From Xenia sp. Carnegie-2017 (Eukaryota > Cnidaria > Anthozoa > Malacalcyonacea > Xeniidae), in assembly GCF_021976095.1 (NCBI RefSeq), contig NW_025813484.1:1240001-1304000 (forward strand): a stretch of 64,000 nt of DNA. Direction: 5' to 3'. The notes under the pieces were generated by a model that worked only from the letters and a program-made list of their open reading frames with translations, ran no database searches and had not been told where the DNA came from. Positions 57,806-64,000 of this stretch are shown here, in pieces (within the stretch, counting starts at the first letter, position 1; the number at the start of each line of letters is the position of its first letter). The position numbers and the translations under genes are program-made.

Positions 57806-59408
57806 TATGGCAAGCCAAACCTGCCAAAAGTGTATGGCAAGCCAAACCTACCAAAAGTGTATCGAGATTTATAAGTCGTATTAGAATTACTATAAGTCTA
57901 TTCGAGAATCGTGAAGTGGTACTCGAAATTACTATAATGCGGTGTGAAAACTATATTATTATTGTTGAGTTGTGTATGACGAGATTTATATGACGAGTTG
58001 TTTTATAAACTGTGACGAGATTTATAAGACGAGTTTTATATGACGAGTTTCATATGACGAGATTTATAAGACGAGTTTTATATGACGAGTTTCATATGAC
58101 GAGTTTTATATGACGAGTTTCATATGACGAGTTTATAAGACGAGTTTTATATGACGAGTTTCATATGACGAGTTTATATCGCGAGTTTTCCTCTAACAAC
58201 ATGAAGTATTGAGTTAAAGAACACGTGTTTGTTTCAAAAGCAGTTATTAATTATATGCAAAATTTCGGCGGGTTGGTAACTTTGTATTTTCTATCTATAC
58301 TGTATCGCTCTCACCAAAATGACAGAAATGAGCAATAGAGAAATTATTCAGGAGCTTCTTGGCAGAGTTACAGAGCTGTCTGAAGGAATATCACCTGACG
58401 TGGACAGTTCTGTAAGGTCAGAAGTGAGAACTATATTTGGACGACATACGACCGCTTTAAATTTGCCAAATGCTGAAACGAGTCGGGAGGGAGGGAGGCC
58501 TTGTTTTGATATAACCAAAGTACAGATAGAGCAATTACGAGATACCGGAATGAAATGGAAAAGTATAGGTAGCTTCCTAGGTGTATCAGAACAAACAATT
58601 TACCGGAGAAGGATTGAATATGGAGTTGAGGCTAGCTTTACAGACATCACCGATGATAGTTTAGATGGGCAGATAAGAGATATTTTAAGGCTTACCCCAT
58701 ATAGTGGAGAATGTTATATCAGGGGTAGTTCAAGCGCTAGAAAGATCTATGTCCAAAGAGAAAGGGTCAGAGAAAGTTTTCGGAGAATCGATACTATTGG
58801 AAGAAATATGCGAAGGAGGTATGCGATTTGTGGACGGGTTTATACCCGCCGAAATTTTGCATATAATTAATAACTGCTTTTGAAACAAACACGTGTTTTT
58901 AACTCAATACTTCATGTTGTTAGAGGAAAACTCGCGATATAAATCTCGTCATATGAAACTCGTCATATAAAACTCGTCTTATAAAACTCTCGTCATATGA
59001 AACTCGTCATATAAAACTCGTCATATGAAACTCGTCATATAAAACTCGTCTTATAAATCTCGTCATATGAAACTCGTCATATAAAACTCGTCTTATAAAA
59101 CTCGTCATATGAAACTCGTCATATAAACTCGTCATATGAAACTCGTCATATAAAACTCGTCTTATAAAACTCTCGTCATATGAAACTCGTCATATAAAAC
59201 TCGTCATATGAAACTCGTCATATAAAACTCGTCTTATAAATCTCGTCATACACAACTCAACAATAATAATATAGTTTTCACACCGCATTATAGTAATTTC
59301 GAGTACCACTTTACGAATCTCGAGTAGACTTATAGTAATTCTAATACGACTTATAAATCTCGATACACTTTTGGCAGGTTTGGCTTGCCATAGGTTTGGC
59401 TTGCCATA
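57806..59408. mobile_element. Fold-back element with minisatellite arms and HTH exon
   Basis: Inverted arms 57806-58274 and 58845-59408. From the outside in they hold: TATGGCAAGCCAAACCT (twice in each arm); a unique stretch with TTATAAGTCGTATTAGAATT; a minisatellite of roughly 14-15-bp units around CATATGACGAGTTTTA (57975-58180, and longer at 58935-59255); a unique stretch with AACATGAAGTATTGAGTTAA; and an innermost AAATTTCGGCGGG. The 570-bp centre is one ORF (58319-58870). The ends are TA...TA, so a TA duplication is possible but not proven. The arms differ mainly in minisatellite copy number. Confidence 0.85.
58319..58870 (+). CDS. Helix-turn-helix protein resembling the front of integrase-type transposases
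   Basis: 183 residues from the ATG at 58319 (MTEMSNREIIQELLGRVTEL). Residues about 60-100 (GRPCFDITKVQIEQLRDTGM, then WKSIGSFLGVSEQTIYRRRI) are a homeodomain-like helix-turn-helix. The next part (FTDITDDSLDGQIRDILRLT, RKIYVQRERVRESFRRID) is the linker that in known eukaryotic integrase-core proteins leads into the DDE domain. Here the frame ends (RRNFAYN) just where that catalytic core should begin, and the last eight or so codons come from the right arm. It looks like a DNA-binding-only product, not a transposase. It is intact over its length. It could bind the arms or act as a truncated competitor; this is inference. It may also be only the first exon of an older, larger gene. Confidence 0.6.
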   Translation: MTEMSNREIIQELLGRVTELSEGISPDVDSSVRSEVRTIFGRHTTALNLPNAETSREGGRPCFDITKVQIEQLRDTGMKWKSIGSFLGVSEQTIYRRRIEYGVEASFTDITDDSLDGQIRDILRLTPYSGECYIRGSSSARKIYVQRERVRESFRRIDTIGRNMRRRYAICGRVYTRRNFAYN

Positions 59409-59990
59409 ATTTTGGCACTTATAAATAACGTTGAGGTGTGTTGGAAACGGATGTATATCACTATACACTTAAAAATGATTATTCAAAGTTAAGAATGTTG
59501 AAATAATCCGAACATTTACGCCTACGTAGCACGTTCGGTTAACAATGAGTGACATAAGTTCATCGATTATTTATGCATCATGTTTGTGATGTGTAAGCAG
59601 ACGATCAGATACAAAGGTCGATTATGACATATCTTACCATGGATTTCCTAATGCACATTATGTATGTTGGCATTCATGGTAAGAGAAAGCAAAATAATAG
59701 AGATCGATTTTGCTTGCTCACTGCATGTGTGGTTTGTAGATTACAGTAAACGTAAGGCACTTATTTATATTGCAAAAAATAAAACTGCAAATCACAAAAA
59801 ATAGCCTTGTAACATATACGGACACATTACTTGTTCCTTACATGAAGTATCAATTTGTTTTTGTATTGTTAAGTTCTTAAAAGATATGTAAAAAGTCCTA
59901 ATTTTTCTAATACATCATCAACCAGCAGCAAAAATATGATGGCCACCATGTGTGCCTTCTCCGCTCAACATCTCATTTCAATGCCAACCT
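59409..59990. other. Spacer before unit 4
   Basis: Not seen elsewhere in the window; no gene recognised. Confidence 0.45.
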
Positions 59991-59997
59991 GTCTCAA

Positions 59998-60440
59998 AAA
60001 GTATACAACCATCATCAAGTATACAACCATCAAAGTATATAATCATCATCAAGTATATAATCATCATTAAGTATACAACCATCAAAGTATACAACCATCA
60101 TCAAGTATACAACCATCATAAATTATACAACCATCATAAAGTATACAACCATCATAAAGTATATAATCATCATTAAGTACACAACCATCAAAGTATACAA
60201 CCATCATCAAGTATACAACCATCATAAATTATACAACCATCATAAAGTATACAACCATCAAAGTATATAATCATCATCAAGTATATAATCATCATCAAGT
60301 ATATAATCATCATTAAGTATACAACCATCAAAGTATACAACCATCATAAAGTATACAACCATCATAAATTATACAACCATCATAAAGTATATAAACATCA
60401 TCAAGTATATAATCATCATTAAGTATACAACCATCACAAG
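59998..60440. repeat. Large 16-bp satellite block before unit 4
   Basis: About 28 units around TACAACCATCATAAAG, with TATAATCATCATCAAG and TACAACCATCAAAG variants that form higher-order repeats of several units. The largest of the inter-unit blocks, it ends in the shared ACAAGATACATAAACTATG phrase. Confidence 0.95.
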
Positions 60441-61644
60441 ATACATAAACTATGAAGAATATCTGTATGAATTCTTATCATTTCAAGAGTCATAAATAAA
60501 GCCACGCTGGGTCATTTAAAAAAACCTTTATCTACATCTACAGCCTGCAGTTGTGTGAAACTCTGACCAATTCATGATTCATGCTCGTGTTGAAATACAC
60601 TTGCTCAAGGCCCAAAATCAATAACACAATTGTTTTCCAAATTGCTTTTGAACAAAATACATACCTTCCTTCCAGTAATTTAACTAGTCAGTCCCAATCT
60701 ATCCACGCACGGTCATAATAAAACATAATGACAGTGTTGCCAGATTGTGAACAAAGCTCACGAATTTATGAACTTTTGATTTTTGTTTTGACTTTTTGTG
60801 AACATTTCATGAACTTTTACTAAAAAGTAAAAACTTTTTATGAACTTATCAGCTATAAAGGACAAGGTTGTTTACAATGAATATACACTGGTTTAGAGAT
60901 TCGAGACAACGCATAATTTATTCTTCAATGTTGATGTGGAGGGATTTTTTTCTTCTGTGAATGCAATCAAAACTAAAGGAAGAAATAGGTTGCACACAAA
61001 GTCAGTCTGCGGTATTCTAAAAGTTAAGCAAGGAGTGAAAGAGTCAGGAGGCTGTTTCAAATATTCTCCTTCAACAAATGCTTTAAGTTATATGACACAC
61101 ATCATTCTTATGTTCAAGACTCTGACTCAAGCGACAAATCTGAATCGAACTAAATAACTGTTTTTCATTGTTATTTTTTTGTTGTTTTGTACAAATGTGC
61201 ATTGTGCATCATTATAAATTTACATTTGCTTTAGCTTATTTCATTCATTTGGTGCAAATTATGCAATTTTTGTCGATTTTTAACATTGGTGGATAATATG
61301 TGAAGTTTTGAACATGCCGACATGAACTTATTTAAAATTCATCTAGCAACACTGCATAATGACAGCTAGCAAAAATGCAGTTTACACCAGCAGACACATC
61401 ACAAGCTTCACTGGAAACATATACAGTTCAATGCTGGTGGCTTTTTGTAAAGGTATACAGTTTTTTGATGTGTGTTGTACAGGTAAGTTAAATTTATGAA
61501 TTTATATGGAAATGTTGAAAATGAGGCTGCAAAAAAACATTCAGAAATGGCAAGTGATTAAGATAAATTTGTGTGAAATAATATTTCAGTCTCCTCCCAG
61601 AAATTGAAAGAGTTAAGGAGTTTTCTACCTGGTGCCAATGTTTT
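60441..61644. other. Unit 4: 3' flank of mitofusin copy 4
   Basis: Collinear with 4091-4736, split by a hAT remnant. No other gene. Confidence 0.6.
60732..61354. mobile_element. hAT remnant, unit 4
   Basis: Same element and site as in units 2 and 3, ends CAGTGTTGCCAGA and TCTAGCAACACTG. The flanking duplication here is CATAATGA on both sides (60724-60731, 61355-61362) instead of TATAATGA. The transposase fragment is at 60936-61157. Confidence 0.88.
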
Positions 61645-62812
61645 TTACATTTTACTTTGCAATAAACCAAATTCTCGAATGAAGTTGTTCAACTGATCCT
61701 CAAGACATTGAGCATTTTTTCTATAAACATAAGGAATGTAGCCATATGCAACTTATCACAAGCATGCTTATACGTAAGGGGATCATTACCTGGGGATTTT
61801 CGTCTGGGGATTTTTATCTTGAGATTTATAAACCTATTCATACACTTCATTTGTGTCTTCTAGTTCTACACTTTAGTAACTAAACTTTTCAGGTAAAGAA
61901 ACTTTCATTTTAGAATTAAATTCAATTTTATGATGTAATTGCAGAATAAATAAATTGCCAGGTATTAACAACACATACCTAAATAGACGCGCTTGACTTT
62001 CAATTCTTTCCAAATCAGTAATATCTTCACTGAGTTTTGAAATCTCGTTTTCCTCTTTTTTCTTCGCTGCATCAACTTTGTAACACAATTGAGCAAAAGT
62101 GGAGGAAAGTTCGCTTTTAAAAAGAAATGGAAAATGAATACAACAGAAAACTTCTTGTTCCCATACATATTTTACAAAAAGAAATATTGCTAGCTTTTTA
62201 ATGGTTTACCTCATAACTTGTTGAATACAATTTGAACTTGTCAAACTGAGAACCGACTGAAGACAATTGGCCGTGTATGCAACAAACTAAAAGTTGAATC
62301 AACACCAACAGTCATTTCATATGAGGCCAGCAATTGAGATCAACTTTGGAAGATATTTACTGAACATGCTTATCAGAACATTTCATTGAGGTTTTACACA
62401 CTAAGTTACCTGATTTTTAAACGCCTTTTCCTTTGCATCATTTGTCCATCGTAAACGTTCAATAACGTATAACAATCCATACAAACCACCACATACAACA
62501 ATCCCTTTGCCAAAATTTTGACAAGCCTGATTACAAAAAAAAAAATATGAAAAAAATTATGCTATAACAGAGTAAATACTACAACCTATGTTTTGGAAAA
62601 TATACATTAACAGAATTTGGTGTACAAAACAGTCAAAAAACTCTCAAAGTCAAACTGTTTTTTTAATAAGAAAATGAGATTACAGTCTCTTGGAAAATTT
62701 CTGCCTTTGAGAGTTTTCCTTGAAGCGTTTTTTAAATTTTTTCTCCACGTAATCACGTGAAGTCACTCCTTACCAGGCCTCCAACCACAAAACCAGTAGC
62801 GCTGTGTGATGT
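61645..62812 (-). pseudogene. mfn: Mitofusin copy 4, 3' end only, cut in exon 16 by a transposon
   Basis: Visible exons: part of 16 ([14 protein letters not shown], from about 62812 to the donor near 62773), 17 (about 62527-62410; [18 protein letters not shown]), 18 (FVAYTANCLQSVLSLTSSNC-like, about 62290-62212), 19 (about 62113-61980; [18 protein letters not shown]) and 20 (down to the stop at 61645; FIREFGLLQSKM). All are open. The gene is interrupted at a TTAA inside exon 16 by the element that starts at 62816. Its GTPase half would lie beyond the right edge of the window, on the far side of that element. Whether the whole gene survives cannot be judged here, but the interruption of a coding exon should disable it. 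Confidence 0.8.
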
Positions 62813-62815
62813 TAA

Positions 62816-64000
62816 GGTAGCTTTATAGGAAAAAATCAAGAAAAATTCAATTTTTCGAAAGTATCATTTTTTGACAGTTTAACTAATAATCTTTCATATA
62901 CAATAGAGTTTTATAATACTAGGCTTTTATTTTACGTGATTTTAGAGGTTTTCTAAGATGCACCATGAATTTTTCATTGGTAACCATGGAAACCACACAA
63001 ACTTTTTTTCAAAATAACCATGTTATACAGTTTTGCATGGTGATTTTCATTTTTTTTTGTAAAAGTAGAGTCCTTACAAAGAGGACTGGTAAGTAGGCCA
63101 CTTACATCGCCTGGTTACCAAGTCAGAATGTTTATGCGTTCATGCTTGTAAAGAAAGTCAGTGAAATACTTTGTTGTAATCGCGTCAAAATGCCTAATAA
63201 TAAGAAGTTTCTTCGATCGAAGGGTAAAAAACGAACGTTTCATGGGAATCGTTATGTTAAAGTCGACAATTTAGTTGATTCTCAGTCTTCTGAAACTGAG
63301 AAAGTAGATGAAACAAGTACGACTACTTTGTCAAGTGAAGTGGCATCTACGAGCGCATCAGAAATCAGATCCTTGCCTGCCTCAAAAAGAAAACTTCATT
63401 CTGATGTTTCAAGTGAGGATGACAAGGGTGTATCTGATGGATTTCGCCTGATAGATATATCTATTCTGATGTCGATTTTTAGCACATTTCTGTGCCCAAA
63501 ATGTAAGTCTGGTCACGTCGTAATGGAAGAAGACACATCGGCAAAAATGGGACTTGTTTCTCAACTGTCATTCAAATGTTCGGCTCGAATGTGCACATAT
63601 TCCAAAGTTTTTTATACGTCAAGTCGTGTGAAAAATTCTAAAGCATTTGAAGCAAACAGAAGGTCTGTGTTGGCGATGAGCAAAAATTGGCGTAGGTCAT
63701 CAAGGGCTTGTGAAATTTTGTGGCGTAATGAATATGCTGTCACCCATGAATGCCAACTCATACAATGACCATGTGATGGCTATCCATGTAGCTGCTGAAG
63801 TGGTTGCAAAAAACAGTATGAAACATGCTGCTGAGGAGCTAAAGCAGTTCTATGAACCAGAAGATGGATTGTATGATGTTGGCATTTCAGTTGATGGGAC
63901 ATGGCGACGAAGAGGATATTCATCTTCCTATGGTGTTGTAACTGGCATATCATTGGTAACTGGGAAAGTGCTAGATATCGAGGTTATGTCGAAAGAATGC
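62816..64000 (+). mobile_element. TTAA-flanked DNA transposon with Mutator-like transposase (left part)
   Basis: Compared with mitofusin copy 1 (5962-5975), the unit sequence breaks exactly at TTAA (62812-62815) and new sequence starts GGTAGCTTTATAGG. TTAA targeting is typical of Kolobok and piggyBac. The coding part, however, matches the transposase family often annotated as Mutator-like (KPNNKKF-type start, Cys-rich middle, VSVDGTWRRRG). The right end is beyond the window. Confidence 0.8.
63190..64000 (+). CDS. Mutator-like transposase domain protein, one frameshift, partial
   Basis: The start is placed at the ATG at 63190 (MPNNKKFLRSKGKKRTFHGN), which matches the usual start of this family; an upstream in-frame ATG-containing extension at 63142 is less likely. 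Residues 1-90 are basic and serine-rich. Next come LIDISILMSIFSTFLCPKCK and FKCSARMCTYSKVFYTSSR, a Cys-pair zinc-binding region, and then the transposase core. The open frame stops at 63768, but the family sequence continues one base out of frame from about 63686 (KIGVGHQGLVKFCGVMNML, later ISVDGTWRRRGYSSSYGVV with a likely catalytic Asp) to the window end. The shift lies in a run of five As at 63682-63686 where four would keep the frame. It may be a real lesion or a base-count error. Confidence 0.8.

Noticed and set aside
57960-59260. CRISPR-like regular repeats
   Set aside because: Units are contiguous with no unique spacers and are mirrored around an ORF in a eukaryotic genome; this is a fold-back element.
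59952-60176. ORF over the 16-bp satellite
   Set aside because: Repeat translation only (YNHHKVYNHH).

Overview
The window is animal nuclear DNA, AT-rich, with spliced genes (GT-AG introns mostly 60-500 bp) and a heavy load of eukaryotic transposons: hAT, Harbinger, an ISL2EU-like element, TTAA-specific elements, an APE-type LINE and a Ty3/Gypsy fossil. A compact-genome invertebrate fits (ascidian, cnidarian and sponge were all considered); the species cannot be fixed from the sequence.

The backbone is a tandem array of one repeated unit, every copy in the same orientation (genes on the minus strand). A full unit holds a 16-bp satellite, a mitofusin gene (outer-mitochondrial-membrane fusion GTPase, 20 coding exons), then NIP7 (60S ribosome biogenesis factor, 5 exons) and its upstream region. 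Four mitofusin copies are visible: copy 1 (4737-10258), copy 2 (15462-30298), copy 3 (45417-50720) and the 3' part of copy 4 (61645-62812). NIP7 is complete beside copy 1 (10842-12461) and copy 2 (41740-43140). Beside copy 3 it is gone, exactly where a LINE now sits. Copies 2 and 3 stay in frame but have separately lost parts of the hinge exons before the membrane segment, and copy 2 carries a Gly-Val repeat in that segment. Copy 1 keeps every exon but has a 1-base deficit at exon 9. Copy 4 is cut by a transposon in exon 16.

Transposons fill the rest. Intron 1 of copy 2 holds a nest: an unassigned terminal-inverted-repeat element (20109-30022) contains an ISL2EU-like element (20485-28280; THAP-DDE transposase plus SAP-SWIM-YqaJ-PHD protein), which contains a Harbinger (20805-23723; MADF/BESS protein plus HARBI1-type transposase). 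Between copy 2 and its NIP7 lies a 10.7-kb TTAA-flanked inverted structure (30479-41222). Its two arms each carry a P2X7 ballast-domain gene and a Ty3/Gypsy fossil, around a 500-N gap. Two fold-back elements with minisatellite arms (12828-14178 and 57806-59408) each enclose one exon-like ORF: a zinc ribbon in the first, and in the second a helix-turn-helix segment resembling the front of integrase-type transposases. A 500-600 bp hAT remnant sits at the same place in units 2, 3 and 4 but not in unit 1.

The left edge (1-2500) is a foreign insertion with an unrecognised ORF present in two opposite orientations, next to a 21-bp minisatellite. The right edge (62816-64000) is the start of a TTAA-flanked transposon with a Mutator-like transposase. 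All exon models were read by eye from splice signals and conserved protein sequence; no search was run.
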